Source: Gemmobacter aquaticus
GTDB taxonomy: Bacteria > Pseudomonadota > Alphaproteobacteria > Rhodobacterales > Rhodobacteraceae
Direction of reading: 5' to 3'
Length of the DNA stretch: 64,000 nt
Assembly (NCBI RefSeq): GCF_007859075.1
Contig: NZ_VOAK01000011.1
Location: 1,488,001-1,552,000, forward strand
Shown: positions 1 through 9,413 of the stretch, in pieces
Position numbering within the stretch: the stretch's first letter is position 1
Layout of the letters: each line of letters opens with the position of its first letter
The notes under the pieces: generated by a model
What the model saw: only the letters and a program-made list of their open reading frames with translations
Databases searched by the model: none
What the model was told of the DNA's origin: nothing
Position numbers and translations under genes: made by a program

Positions 1-39
1 CGCAAGAAGCGTGACGAGGTCTTTGTCGAGGCCGACTGA
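1..39 (+). CDS. C-terminal tail of an unidentified protein (partial)
   Basis: Twelve codons read in frame from the first base of the window to a TGA at 37-39. The tail is charged (RKKRDEVFVEAD). The rest of the gene lies upstream, so no family can be named. The only support is the open frame and its ordinary codon choice; it could also be chance. Confidence 0.3.
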   Translation, partial: RKKRDEVFVEAD

Positions 40-225
40 CCCGCCCACTGCCGATCAAGCCGCGAGGGCCGAAACGCCTTCGCGGCAGTTCCATGTCTGC
101 CCCTGACTTGAATAATCGCCGGCACGCGCCTATCTTTGTGGACCAGAACACCGGAGATGCCAACGACATGAACATGACCCTCGCCGCTTTTAACCCTATG
201 GTTTCGCTGCGAGAAGTAATGTCCC

Positions 226-1809
226 ATGCCTGCATCCATCTCCCTGTCCGGCCTGTCGTGGTCTACCCCTGACGGCACGCCACTTTTTACAAACATCGAT
301 CTAAGCTTTACCGCCGAACGAACTGGACTCGTTGGGCGAAATGGCGTTGGCAAGAGCACGCTGCTGCGACTGATCGCGGGCGAGCTGCACCCATCGGCAG
401 GTCAGATCCGCATATCCGGCACGATTGCCAGCACCCGGCAAGAAGCACTGGTGCGACCCGATGATACCATCGCCGACCTGTTCGGCGCACGTGCCGCACT
501 TGATCTGCTGAACCGGGCCGAATCCGGGTTGGCCAATGCGGATGAACTGGCCGCAGCGGACTGGACCCTGCCCGCGCGGCTAGAGGCCGCCCTGCTGCGA
601 TGCGGCCTTGACGTCGGCCCGCAGACGCCACTTCAAATCCTGTCCGGTGGCCAGCGCAGCCGCGCCTCTCTGGCCGCACTGATCCTGGCCGATCCCGATT
701 TCATGCTGCTGGACGAACCCACGAACAACCTTGACCGCGAGGGCCGAAAGGCCGTGATCGAGCTTCTGCGCAGCTGGAATGGTGGTGCCATCATCGTCAG
801 CCACGACCGCGAGTTGCTGGAGGAGATGGATGCCATCGTCGAGCTGACCTCTCTGGGTGCAACACGATACGGCGGGGGGTACAGCGCCTTCCGCGAGCAC
901 AAGGCGACAGAGATGGAGGCTGCGCGCGCGGCTCTTGCCCATGCCGAAAAAACCAGCGTCCAAACTGCGCGCCGCGCCCAGCAGGCGACCGAGCGAAAGG
1001 CCCGCAAGGACGGTGCGGGACATCGGGCGCGGTCAAACGGCGGCCAGCCAAAGATCCTGATGGATGCGGCCAAAGGTCGGGCCGAGGCATCTGGCGGCTC
1101 GGGCGTGCGTCTGCGCGAAGCCCGCCGCGAGGCCGCAGAGGCGGCGCTCTCTGCAGCCCGCGAACGGATCGAGGTCTTGCAGCCGCTTCGCATGGACATC
1201 CCGCCGACTGGCCTCGCAAGCGGCAGGACGGTTCTGCGGCTGGAATGCGTGACAGGTGGATATGACCCCGACCAGCCGATCATCCGCGATCTGACCTTGA
1301 CCATGACAGGCCCCGTACGCGGCGTTATTGCCGGACCGAACGGCAGTGGAAAAACCACGCTGCTGCGGTTGATCATTGGTGAGATCGCGCCGCAGTACGG
1401 TCGGGTCGATCTGCTGGTTTCCCATGCTGTGCTGGATCAGCATGTCACGCTGCTGGACCCTGCCATGACGCTGCGTGACAATTTCATGCGTCTGAACCCG
1501 GCCTCGGATACGGGGATCGCGCAGGCGGCGCTGGCGCGCTTTGGCTTCCGCGCAGGCGACGCACTGCGATGCGCGGGCGATCTGAGCGGGGGAGAGCGCC
1601 TGTGCGCCGGGCTTGCCTGTACCCTGGGCGCCCTGCCCCCGCCCATGCTGCTGATCCTCGACGAGCCCACCAATCACCTCGATCTGGAGGGGCTGACCGC
1701 GCTGGAGGCGGCACTCGCCACTTATGACGGCGCCGTGCTGGCGATCAGCCACGATGCCGCGTTCATCAGGTCACTCGCGCCCGATTGGACGCTGCGGTTG
1801 CCGGTTTGA
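226..1809 (+). CDS. ABC-F family ATP-binding protein
   Basis: This is a soluble protein with two ABC ATPase domains and no membrane segments, the layout of ABC-F proteins, which act on the ribosome (translation rescue or antibiotic protection) rather than in transport. Domain 1 has Walker A GRNGVGKST at residues 37-45, LSGGQ at 139-143 and LLDEPTNNLD at 161-170. A basic, Arg/Ala-rich linker spans about 225-330. Domain 2 has GPNGSGKT at 370-377, LSGGE at 453-457 and DEPTNHLD at 479-486. At 527 residues the length is normal. The start follows GAGAAG with about 9 nt spacing. A short open frame (168-272) overlaps the start in another frame and could be a leader. The target (resistance or housekeeping) cannot be told from sequence. 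Confidence 0.9.
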   Translation: MPASISLSGLSWSTPDGTPLFTNIDLSFTAERTGLVGRNGVGKSTLLRLIAGELHPSAGQIRISGTIASTRQEALVRPDDTIADLFGARAALDLLNRAESGLANADELAAADWTLPARLEAALLRCGLDVGPQTPLQILSGGQRSRASLAALILADPDFMLLDEPTNNLDREGRKAVIELLRSWNGGAIIVSHDRELLEEMDAIVELTSLGATRYGGGYSAFREHKATEMEAARAALAHAEKTSVQTARRAQQATERKARKDGAGHRARSNGGQPKILMDAAKGRAEASGGSGVRLREARREAAEAALSAARERIEVLQPLRMDIPPTGLASGRTVLRLECVTGGYDPDQPIIRDLTLTMTGPVRGVIAGPNGSGKTTLLRLIIGEIAPQYGRVDLLVSHAVLDQHVTLLDPAMTLRDNFMRLNPASDTGIAQAALARFGFRAGDALRCAGDLSGGERLCAGLACTLGALPPPMLLILDEPTNHLDLEGLTALEAALATYDGAVLAISHDAAFIRSLAPDWTLRLPV

Positions 1810-1854
1810 CGGGACATGCAAGGCGCGCCCGTTGCCCGTGCAAGACGACCGCCT

Positions 1855-2511
1855 TCACTCAACCTCGCCCCGGCTGTCCGGAACGCGTCCGGGGCGCGGC
1901 CTGAAGACCGGAAGATAGATATCAAACCGGATGGCAAGCGCGCGCAGCCCGAAGGCTGCACTGACGGCAAGGCCCATGGCGGCAAGCCGTGGCAGGCCAA
2001 AGCCCTCGGCCACCAGAAACACGACCGACCCAAGTGCGGCAGCGGTGACGTAGATGTCGCGCCGCAAAAGGATCGAAGGCTCTTGTCCAAGCAGATCGCG
2101 CAGGATCCCCCCGACGGATGCGGTGATGACACCCATGCAAACCGCGATCAGCGATCCTGTCCCAAGGTCATGCGCCTTGGCTGTGCCGACAGTCGTGACC
2201 AGAGCCATGCCGAAAGCATCAAGATAGAGCAGGATCCGGTAGCGCGACGCCACCAGATGCGCCGTGAAATGAACCAGCGCCGCCGCCCCCAGACAGAGCG
2301 CAAGCGGCGTAGAGTTGACGACCCAGAAGACCGGCACATCAAGCAGCAGATCGCGAACCGTACCGCCGCCGATGCCAGTCACGACTCCCAGCCACATGAA
2401 GCCCACGATATCCATCTGGTTGCGTGAGGCGACCAGCGCACCTGTGACCGCAAAGACGACCACCGACGCAAGGTCAAGCAGACGCAGGATATCCGTCATC
2501 TCGGCCATCAT
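1855..2511 (-). CDS. TRIC/UPF0126 family cation channel protein
   Basis: An inner-membrane protein of about 218 residues built from two similar three-helix halves. Each half carries the glycine-rich signature of the prokaryotic TRIC (formerly UPF0126, YadS-like) family: GIGGGTVRD in the first half and VGGILRDLL in the second. Homologues form trimeric monovalent cation channels; the physiological role in bacteria is poorly defined. I chose the ATG at 2511 because GAGG lies 5 nt upstream; a TTG at 2535 and an ATG at 2526 are also in frame but lack a ribosome site. It converges on the ABC-F gene with only about 45 bases between the stops. Confidence 0.85.
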   Translation of the reverse strand: MMAEMTDILRLLDLASVVVFAVTGALVASRNQMDIVGFMWLGVVTGIGGGTVRDLLLDVPVFWVVNSTPLALCLGAAALVHFTAHLVASRYRILLYLDAFGMALVTTVGTAKAHDLGTGSLIAVCMGVITASVGGILRDLLGQEPSILLRRDIYVTAAALGSVVFLVAEGFGLPRLAAMGLAVSAAFGLRALAIRFDIYLPVFRPRPGRVPDSRGEVE

Positions 2512-2678
2512 CACTTCCTCAGACATGGTTTGCAAAAAGACATCGCCGCCTACTGCCCCGACGTATCAGTCCTGACATGCAGGGCATCGGGCGTCCAGCC
2601 GCGTCTCCGGGCCAGGCTCATGACGCGGATCATTTGCCGCGTCGGCACCGCGGCAGAGCGACAGCGGCCTTCGCGGGT

Positions 2679-3896
2679 TCAGTCCAGCCTCAGCCGCAGC
2701 AGCGTGTAGATCAGCAGGATCGCGCAGCTGATACTTGCGGTGATGAAGGTCGCGCGGATTGCAAGCTCTCTTGCCATATCCCGCTCAAGGATGGCGACGA
2801 GGACGCCTGCTGAAAGGGCGCCCAAGGGCATCGAACCCCAGCCAAAGAACCGGTAGATGCTGTTCACCCGCCCGAGAAGCGGCGACGGAATACGCCGTTG
2901 ACGCCAGGACACGGTGATCACATTCCAGACCATCGCGGCGGTCATGATCGCGAAAAGCGCAAAAGCCATCAGATACCCGTCGGTGCAAATCCCCATCAGA
3001 CCGTAGCCGACACACCAGACGGCGACCGAGAGATAAAGGCAGGATTGGCTTCCCATAATGCGCGTCAGCTGTGGCGCGAGCAGACTGCCGGTGATCGCGC
3101 CGGCAGCCCCGACCGACAAGACCAGACCGTATCCCGCCGGGGTAAGCCCAAGAACCTCACGCGCGAACATGACCTGAACAGCAAGCACGGCCGCAGCGAT
3201 AAAGTTCGCCACACTCAGCACAATTGCGAGGCGCAGCAAAAGTGCGTCGCCCCGCATGAAAGCGATACCCTGCCGCAGTGCGGTAGCGAAACCGGGCACG
3301 ACACCAACCTTCGACGGCAAGGTGATCATCCAGACAAGCCCCGCGGCAAGGACCAGCATCGCAATATCGAGGCCAAACGGCATGCCGACGCCCATCCCGA
3401 TCAGAACTCCGGCCAAGGGCGGGCCGATGAACTGCCCCGCCAGTTGCTCGGCCCCCCACAATTGCCCGTTCGCGGATTCAAGGTCCGCAGGCTGGACGAT
3501 CGCGGGTAGAATGGTCTGCGCCGCATTGTCCCGCAGCACCTCGGCCGAACCGAGGAGAAAGGCCAGCCCGGCCAGCATCCACGCCGCGCCAGTCACCTGC
3601 GCGTTCAGCGCCAGCATCAATATCGCAGAGACGATGGCCGCCCTGAGAAGATCCGCCTGTGCGATCAGGCGACGCAGATCCGATCGATCCACGATCACCC
3701 CTGCCGGGATGGCGAAGAAGAGCCAGGGCAAGGTCGTGGCAGCAGCCACGCCCGCGATGGCGATTGGATCGGTCGTCATCAATGTGGCAAGCCAGGGAAG
3801 CGCAAGGACGACCAGCCCGTCGCCGAGATTGGTCAGAGCGCCTGCGCCAAACAGAAGGCGAAAGTTCCGGTTCCGGAGCAGAAGGCTCGTGGCCAT
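2679..3896 (-). CDS. MFS transporter, EntS-like exporter type
   Basis: A 405-residue major facilitator protein with about 12 hydrophobic segments. It starts MATSLLLRNRNFRLLFGAG, the short cytoplasmic N-terminus followed by TM1 seen in the MFS_3/EntS exporter group, and carries the VDRSDLRRLI loop (variant of the MFS loop 2-3 signature) near residue 80. Substrate is unknown; relatives export siderophores, drugs or macrolides. The open frame extends upstream, but AGGAGA 7 nt before the codon at 3896 fixes the start. It is divergent from the TIM-barrel gene at 4044, with about 147 bases between them, and is probably monocistronic. Confidence 0.85.
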   Translation of the reverse strand: MATSLLLRNRNFRLLFGAGALTNLGDGLVVLALPWLATLMTTDPIAIAGVAAATTLPWLFFAIPAGVIVDRSDLRRLIAQADLLRAAIVSAILMLALNAQVTGAAWMLAGLAFLLGSAEVLRDNAAQTILPAIVQPADLESANGQLWGAEQLAGQFIGPPLAGVLIGMGVGMPFGLDIAMLVLAAGLVWMITLPSKVGVVPGFATALRQGIAFMRGDALLLRLAIVLSVANFIAAAVLAVQVMFAREVLGLTPAGYGLVLSVGAAGAITGSLLAPQLTRIMGSQSCLYLSVAVWCVGYGLMGICTDGYLMAFALFAIMTAAMVWNVITVSWRQRRIPSPLLGRVNSIYRFFGWGSMPLGALSAGVLVAILERDMARELAIRATFITASISCAILLIYTLLRLRLD

Positions 3897-4043
3897 GTTG
3901 GCGTCTCCTCGTATTGTCGGCACGATCGCGGATGGTGAGGGATTGTCCTTAGGTGCATTTGAATGTTGTGCGATGACTGATCGCAAAAGAACAGCCTGTC
4001 CGATGCAGGCGCAGGTCATCGGGCGCAACGTGGAGCAGGATGA

Positions 4044-4808
4044 ATGACGCAGTTTTCCGCCAACCTGGGGTTCCTGTGGACGGAGCTTCCCTTGCCGATG
4101 GCCATTGCAGCAGCCAAGGCCGCCGGTTTTGCCGCGGTAGAATGCCACTGGCCTTACGATACGCCCGCCGAGGAGACCGCCCGCGCCCTGAGGGAGTCCG
4201 GGCTCCGTATGCTGGGGATCAACACGGTACGCGGCAAACCCGGTGAGAATGGTCTATCTGCCCTGCCGGGATGCGAGGCCGAGGCCCGCGCCGCGATTGA
4301 CCAGGCCCTTGGCTATGCCACGGCAATCGGGGCGGGCATGGTGCATGTCATGGCGGGCTGTGCCGACGGGGACGAGGCGCATGCCGTCTTTGTCACCAAC
4401 CTCGCCTATGCCGCGCAGCGTGCTGCGGAATGTGGGATCACGATCCTGATAGAACCACTGAACCGGCATGACGCTCCGGGGTATTTTCTCAAGACCACCG
4501 ATCAGGCCTGCGCGATTATCCATGAGGTAGGCGCCCCCAACGTGAAGCTGATGTTCGACTGTTACCACGTCGGTCGGACCGAGGGCGACATCACGACCCG
4601 CTTCAAGGCCCTTCAGCCGCTCATCGGCCATGTCCAGTTCGCCAGCGTTCCCGACCGGGGTCCGCCGGACAGTGGCGAGCTGAACTTCGGCACGATCTTT
4701 GCTGCGATCGCCGATACGGGCTGGGTTGCGCCGTTGGGGGCAGAGTACCGCCCCATAGGGCCGACCTCAGAGAGCCTCGGCTGGATGGCACGGTGGAGAC
4801 AGGTCTAG
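4044..4808 (+). CDS. hyi: Hydroxypyruvate isomerase-like TIM-barrel protein
   Basis: A 254-residue sugar phosphate isomerase/epimerase (AP endonuclease 2-like TIM barrel). It begins FSANLGFLWTELP, close to the family N-terminus, and has the metal-ligand regions typical of Hyi: IEPLNRHDAPGYFL near 146 and LMFDCYHVGRTEGD near 173, followed by GHVQFASVPDRGPPDSGELN. Hyi interconverts hydroxypyruvate and tartronate semialdehyde in glyoxylate/glycerate metabolism. No glyoxylate carboligase or tartronate semialdehyde reductase gene is nearby, so the substrate could differ. GGAGCAGGA precedes the ATG. The gene stands alone and converges on the cyanophycin block. Confidence 0.8.
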   Translation: MTQFSANLGFLWTELPLPMAIAAAKAAGFAAVECHWPYDTPAEETARALRESGLRMLGINTVRGKPGENGLSALPGCEAEARAAIDQALGYATAIGAGMVHVMAGCADGDEAHAVFVTNLAYAAQRAAECGITILIEPLNRHDAPGYFLKTTDQACAIIHEVGAPNVKLMFDCYHVGRTEGDITTRFKALQPLIGHVQFASVPDRGPPDSGELNFGTIFAAIADTGWVAPLGAEYRPIGPTSESLGWMARWRQV

Positions 4809-4845
4809 CTCGCCTTCGCTTCCGCGCGACAACTATCCCATCCGG

Positions 4846-6585
4846 CTAGGCAGCGTAGGACTGCAGCAGCGAGAAGACCCGGTCCCTTTCATCATGAATC
4901 AAGAGCAGCGCAAGATCGCCCGGTTCTAGCCGCTCGACGATGGCTTTCGCGCCGTCGAAGGGGCTTGCCGCGTCAAGAATGGCCTCAGGCGGCAAGCCAT
5001 GATCGCGGCTCGCCTGCCGGATCAGGGCCGGGATCTCGCCCGGCTCGCGGCCGCGCAGATATTTCGGGTTCTCTGCCGCCACCACGACATCCGGCCCCAA
5101 TCGGAAGGCCCCGTCGACAAGCCCGCGGATATCCTCGTCAGACCGGTCGCCGGCATGCGACAGCAGGACGAACCGCCGTCGGGCGGGAACCGCCGCCAGA
5201 GCCGAGGTCACCGCCGCGATCGAATGCGGGTTATGCGCAAAATCGACAAACACCCGTGCCCCGTTCACCGCGAACTCGTTCGCGCGCCCCGGGTTGTCGG
5301 TCAGATCGCTGCGGAAGGAACCCAGCACCTGCCGGATTGCCGTATCGGGCAGTCCCAGAGCCTTCGCTGCGAGAGCCGCTGCAAGCGCATTCTCGATGTT
5401 GTAGCGGGCGACGCCGCCAAGGCTGAGCGGCACACCGGATGCGGCAATCAGCGCCCTTTCGCCCTGACCGTCAAAAAGGCGCAGAACGCCGTCCTGCAGC
5501 CAGCCGCAGGGGCGGCCCGCCTGCCGCGCGGCGCGGATCTCATCGCACGCGGGGTCCAGCGCGAACCAGACCGCCCGGTCGGCAAACTCCACCGCCGCAG
5601 CCCTGACAACCGCATCCTCGGCATTCAGGATCAGCCATCCGTCCGGTGCCAGCACGCGGCGCACCGAAAGCTTGACCTTAGCCAGTTCTGGCACAGTGTT
5701 GATCCCGTACTGCCCAAGGTGATCGGCGGCGACATTGGTAACCACCGCCGCACGGGCCCGTGTTACTGGCAGCCCGCGCCGCAGGATGCCGCCGCGGGCA
5801 ACCTCAAGCACCCCAAGCTCCAGCCGCGGGTCCCGCAGCAGAAGCCGCGCCCCGGCGGGGCCGGAGTAGTCGCCCTTATCCAGCACTTCGGTGCCAACCC
5901 GGACGAAATCGGTCGAGGACAGCCCCGAGACCTTGCCTCCCGCCTGCCCCATCGCCGCAATCAGCCGCGTGGTCGTGGTCTTGCCGTTGGTGCCGGTCAC
6001 CAAGGCCAGCGGCACATCGTGCAGCGCGGTCCAGTCGGGCGCCTCAGGCAGGGCATCCGTCTGCCAGGTACGCGCGCCAGTGCCGTGGCCCAGCGTGATT
6101 GCGTCATCATCCAGAAGCCGGTCGATCCCCCGGCTGCGCGCCGCGTCGACCAGCCGAACCAACGCCGGATTGGCCTCAAGTGCGGCAATCCGGCGCAATT
6201 CACCCAGCATGCGGTCCTTGGGCCAGGCGTCCAGCCCCAGAATCCGGCAGGCGGTGAAATACCACGCGGCTTCAATCACATAGGCCGCCGTCATCAGCTG
6301 GTCGACCGGGGCCTCAAAGAACAGGCTGCCACCACCCGCGAAAGGCCGCGTCACCGTTTCGCTGTGCCAGCCAAGGGCGGCCAGCAGGTCCTTCGCCGCG
6401 TCCTGCCACAGTTCCAGCATCTGCGCCGGGTCTGTCCCCGGTGCCAGGCCGTCACCCACGGCGCCCGGCAGATCGGAGTAAAGGTTCGGACCCAGAAGCC
6501 GCCGGCAGCCGTCAAGCACCAGTGCCGGATCCTCCGGCACCGGGATCACCAGCGCGTTAGCAAGCACCTCAAATGGCGCGGGCAT
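4846..6585 (-). CDS. Mur ligase-like protein linked to cyanophycin synthesis
   Basis: A 579-residue protein with an ATP-dependent Mur ligase core: P-loop TGTNGKTTT at 197-205, a central domain to about 420 and a C-terminal domain with VFVDFAHNPHSIAAV. This resembles the second half of CphA, but the ATP-grasp half is missing and residues 1-190 match nothing I recognise. It follows cphA with only 3 nt between stop and start, so it is almost surely co-translated with it. It may add a second amino acid or modify the polymer, or be a diverged CphA copy; the amino acid used is unknown. Length and domain set set it apart from true MurC-F and from CphA2. Confidence 0.8.
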   Translation of the reverse strand: MPAPFEVLANALVIPVPEDPALVLDGCRRLLGPNLYSDLPGAVGDGLAPGTDPAQMLELWQDAAKDLLAALGWHSETVTRPFAGGGSLFFEAPVDQLMTAAYVIEAAWYFTACRILGLDAWPKDRMLGELRRIAALEANPALVRLVDAARSRGIDRLLDDDAITLGHGTGARTWQTDALPEAPDWTALHDVPLALVTGTNGKTTTTRLIAAMGQAGGKVSGLSSTDFVRVGTEVLDKGDYSGPAGARLLLRDPRLELGVLEVARGGILRRGLPVTRARAAVVTNVAADHLGQYGINTVPELAKVKLSVRRVLAPDGWLILNAEDAVVRAAAVEFADRAVWFALDPACDEIRAARQAGRPCGWLQDGVLRLFDGQGERALIAASGVPLSLGGVARYNIENALAAALAAKALGLPDTAIRQVLGSFRSDLTDNPGRANEFAVNGARVFVDFAHNPHSIAAVTSALAAVPARRRFVLLSHAGDRSDEDIRGLVDGAFRLGPDVVVAAENPKYLRGREPGEIPALIRQASRDHGLPPEAILDAASPFDGAKAIVERLEPGDLALLLIHDERDRVFSLLQSYAA

Positions 6586-6588
6586 GGC

Positions 6589-9384
6589 TCAGTCCGCTTC
6601 CTCGCCGCCGCGGGCAAGGCGGACGCCGCGCTCGTCACGGATCAGCGTGTCGCCACCTGCCAGAAGCTCTTCAAAACCGACTGTGCGCTCGGGCTTGGTC
6701 GGGGCCACAGCCGCCGCCTCGCGCTCAGCCTTCTTGAAGTAGATGATCTGCTTCCAGGATCGCGCCAGTTCATCTGCAAAGACCACCAGCAGATCGCCTG
6801 GTTGGGCAGCCTCCAGCCCGCGTTCGATGGCCTCGACCTCGCTGCCGACAAGGGTGATCTGGCTGTCGCTCACACCGTGCTGCAACAGGACATCGCGCAG
6901 CATGTTGGGAACTTCCATCTCGCCCCGGCCGCGCCGGTCATCGTCGGGCTTCAGGAAATAATGGTCGAAGTGTCCGGCCAGCGCCTTCGCGCCCTCCACG
7001 ATATCCTCGTCACGCCGGTCGCCCGGCATCGCTGCCACCGCGATGCGGCGGCCATGCACGTCCAGCCGGTCAACAAGATCGCCCATGGCCGCGATGGCCG
7101 CCGGGTTGTGGCCATAGTCGAGGATGACCTTGAAGGGGTGCTCGTCATAGACGTTCGTCCGCCCCGGAGCCTGGAAGAACGACGAGTCGAAGGTGCGCAG
7201 GCCGTGGCGGATGTTGTCGAGATCAAGCCCGAAGGCATAGGCCATCGCACAGGCGAACATCGCGTTCTGCACGTTGTAAAGCGCCTTGCCCTCAAGCGTC
7301 GCGGGAATCAGATGCGACCACAGGACCGGCATGTGCAGCCCCTTGGCATAGATGGTGATCATGTCACCATTCATCGCCTTTTCCAGCACGACGGCGCGCC
7401 CGCCCGCCCGGATATGCTCTTTCACAAGCGGATGGTCGGAATTCATGGTGACGTAGCAGATATGCGTCGCATGACAGAAATCGGCCATGCGCAGGCAGTG
7501 CATGTCATCGGCGTTCAGCACCACCGTGTCGGTTGCGGTCTCGACCACCACCCGCTTCACGACCGCCAGTTCCTCAAGCGTGTTGATCCCGCCCATCCCC
7601 AGATGATCAGAGGCGACGTTCAGACAGGCCGAGACATCGCACCGCTGATAGCCAAGACCGGACCGCACCAGGCCGCCCCGCGCCGTCTCCATCACCGCGA
7701 AATCAACCGACGGGTCGCGCAGCACCATCTGCGCCGAGGCAGGGCCCGTCATGTCGCCCTTCACGGTCAGCTTGCCATCGACATAGACCCCGTCGGTAGA
7801 GGTCATGCCGACGATCTTGCCCGACGACTTCATGATATGCGCCAGCATCCGGCTGGTCGTGGTCTTGCCATTGGTGCCGGTGATCGCCCCGATCGGAATG
7901 CGCGATTGCGTTCCCGGCGGGAACAGCATGTCCATCACCTTGCCCGACACATCCCGCGGCTTGCCCTCCGAGGGTGCCACGTGCATCCGGAAGCCCGGCG
8001 CCGCATTCACCTCGACGATGGCGCCGCCTACGTCCTTGTAGCTCTTGGTGATGTCCGAGGTCAGGAAATCGACCCCGCCGACATCCAGACCCACGGCCTT
8101 GATCGTGCGCTCGGCCATGTCCTTGTTGTCGGGATGGCAGACATCGGTCATGTCGATGGCCGTGCCGCCGGTCGACAGGTTCGCGGTCGAGCGCAGGTAA
8201 AAAACTTCACCTGCGGGCAATACGGTGTCTGCGGTGTGGCCAGCGTCTGCCATCAGCCGCTCGGCCTGGCTGTCAAGCTCGAGGTTGGTCAGCACCTTTT
8301 CGTGGCCGATCCCCCGGCGCGGGTCCTGGTTCACGATCTCGACCAGTTGGGCGATCGTATGCTTGCCGTCGCCCACCACATGCCCTGGCACCCGCTTTGC
8401 CACGGCGACCAACTCGCCGTTTACCACCAGCATCCGGTGGTCCATCCCGGTGATGTATTGCTCGACCAGAATACCCCGGCTTTTCGACTGCGCCTTCGCC
8501 TCGTGGAAGGCCACCTCGATCTGGGAATCCTCGGTCAGGTTGATCGACACGCCACGACCATGGTTGCCGTCCAGAGGCTTCACCACCACCGGATAGCCGA
8601 TGCGTCTGGCCGCGCGGATCGCCTCGTTGGGAGAGTAGACCAGACGCTGCTGCGGCACCGGCAGGCCAAGGTCGGACAGCATGTTGTGGGTGTCTTCCTT
8701 GTCGCAGGAAATCTCTACCGCGATATGCTTGGTCTGGCTGGTGATCGTGGCCTGAATGCGCTGCTGGAACTTGCCGTGGCCGAACTGCACCAGCGAGTTG
8801 TTGTTCAGCCGGATCCAGGGGATATCCCGCTCTTCCGCCGCCTTGACCAGAGAGGCGGTTGAAGGCCCGAACTCCCGGCGCTGCGCCGACAGGACAAAAC
8901 TCTTCAGCTCGGCCGCGAAATCAAATTCGGCGTCATAGTCATAGTCGGTCAGTTTCTTCACGTGATCCGGCAGCAGATGCATCAAGAGCCGGATGGCAAG
9001 CCGCCCCGCATCGAGACCCACGTCGCGCTGGCGATACTCATAGACAAGGTTGTACTGCCCCGGCACACCGGTGCCGCGCGTCCGCCCGAAGGTCACGTCC
9101 GACCCCGCAACCCCCTGGATTTCCAGCGCCACATGCTCGGCGACATGGCCGAGCCAGGTCCCCTCGCCTTCACGCAGACGACGGATCAGCCCGCCCGCCT
9201 CGCGGTAGGAACAGCCATGTTCGCGCAGACCCGGCAGCGCATCGACCAGCGCCTCGATCCAGACATCCCCCAGCTTGGCCGAGGGCCAGTCTTCCAGAAC
9301 ACCAAGATCCACCACATGGCGGATGACGGGAAACCCCGCCCAGATATTCGGACCGACAAACACGTTGGTCGAGACGATCTTCAT
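6589..9384 (-). CDS. cphA: Cyanophycin synthetase
   Basis: The enzyme polymerises aspartate and arginine into the nitrogen reserve cyanophycin, using two ATP-dependent sites. The 931 residues show the full layout: an N-terminal domain (1 to about 160), an ATP-grasp domain (KPLDGNHGRG at 269-278, EVNAAPGFRMH from 458) and a Mur ligase half (TGTNGKTTT from 502, ILDYGHNPAAI near 740). Length is slightly above the usual 870-900. GGAAGGAGA lies before the ATG. It sits between cyanophycinase upstream and a second Mur ligase downstream, an intact make-and-degrade unit. Confidence 0.95.
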   Translation of the reverse strand: MKIVSTNVFVGPNIWAGFPVIRHVVDLGVLEDWPSAKLGDVWIEALVDALPGLREHGCSYREAGGLIRRLREGEGTWLGHVAEHVALEIQGVAGSDVTFGRTRGTGVPGQYNLVYEYRQRDVGLDAGRLAIRLLMHLLPDHVKKLTDYDYDAEFDFAAELKSFVLSAQRREFGPSTASLVKAAEERDIPWIRLNNNSLVQFGHGKFQQRIQATITSQTKHIAVEISCDKEDTHNMLSDLGLPVPQQRLVYSPNEAIRAARRIGYPVVVKPLDGNHGRGVSINLTEDSQIEVAFHEAKAQSKSRGILVEQYITGMDHRMLVVNGELVAVAKRVPGHVVGDGKHTIAQLVEIVNQDPRRGIGHEKVLTNLELDSQAERLMADAGHTADTVLPAGEVFYLRSTANLSTGGTAIDMTDVCHPDNKDMAERTIKAVGLDVGGVDFLTSDITKSYKDVGGAIVEVNAAPGFRMHVAPSEGKPRDVSGKVMDMLFPPGTQSRIPIGAITGTNGKTTTSRMLAHIMKSSGKIVGMTSTDGVYVDGKLTVKGDMTGPASAQMVLRDPSVDFAVMETARGGLVRSGLGYQRCDVSACLNVASDHLGMGGINTLEELAVVKRVVVETATDTVVLNADDMHCLRMADFCHATHICYVTMNSDHPLVKEHIRAGGRAVVLEKAMNGDMITIYAKGLHMPVLWSHLIPATLEGKALYNVQNAMFACAMAYAFGLDLDNIRHGLRTFDSSFFQAPGRTNVYDEHPFKVILDYGHNPAAIAAMGDLVDRLDVHGRRIAVAAMPGDRRDEDIVEGAKALAGHFDHYFLKPDDDRRGRGEMEVPNMLRDVLLQHGVSDSQITLVGSEVEAIERGLEAAQPGDLLVVFADELARSWKQIIYFKKAEREAAAVAPTKPERTVGFEELLAGGDTLIRDERGVRLARGGEEAD

Positions 9385-9413
9385 GGGCAGGTCTCCTTCC
9401 TGTTCAGGTCTGG

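Noticed and set aside
4999-8862. A 1287-codon open frame on the plus strand
   Set aside because: It lies antisense to cphA and the Mur ligase, is rich in His/Arg/Gln/Pro as expected of a shadow frame in high-GC DNA, and has no ribosome site or domain.
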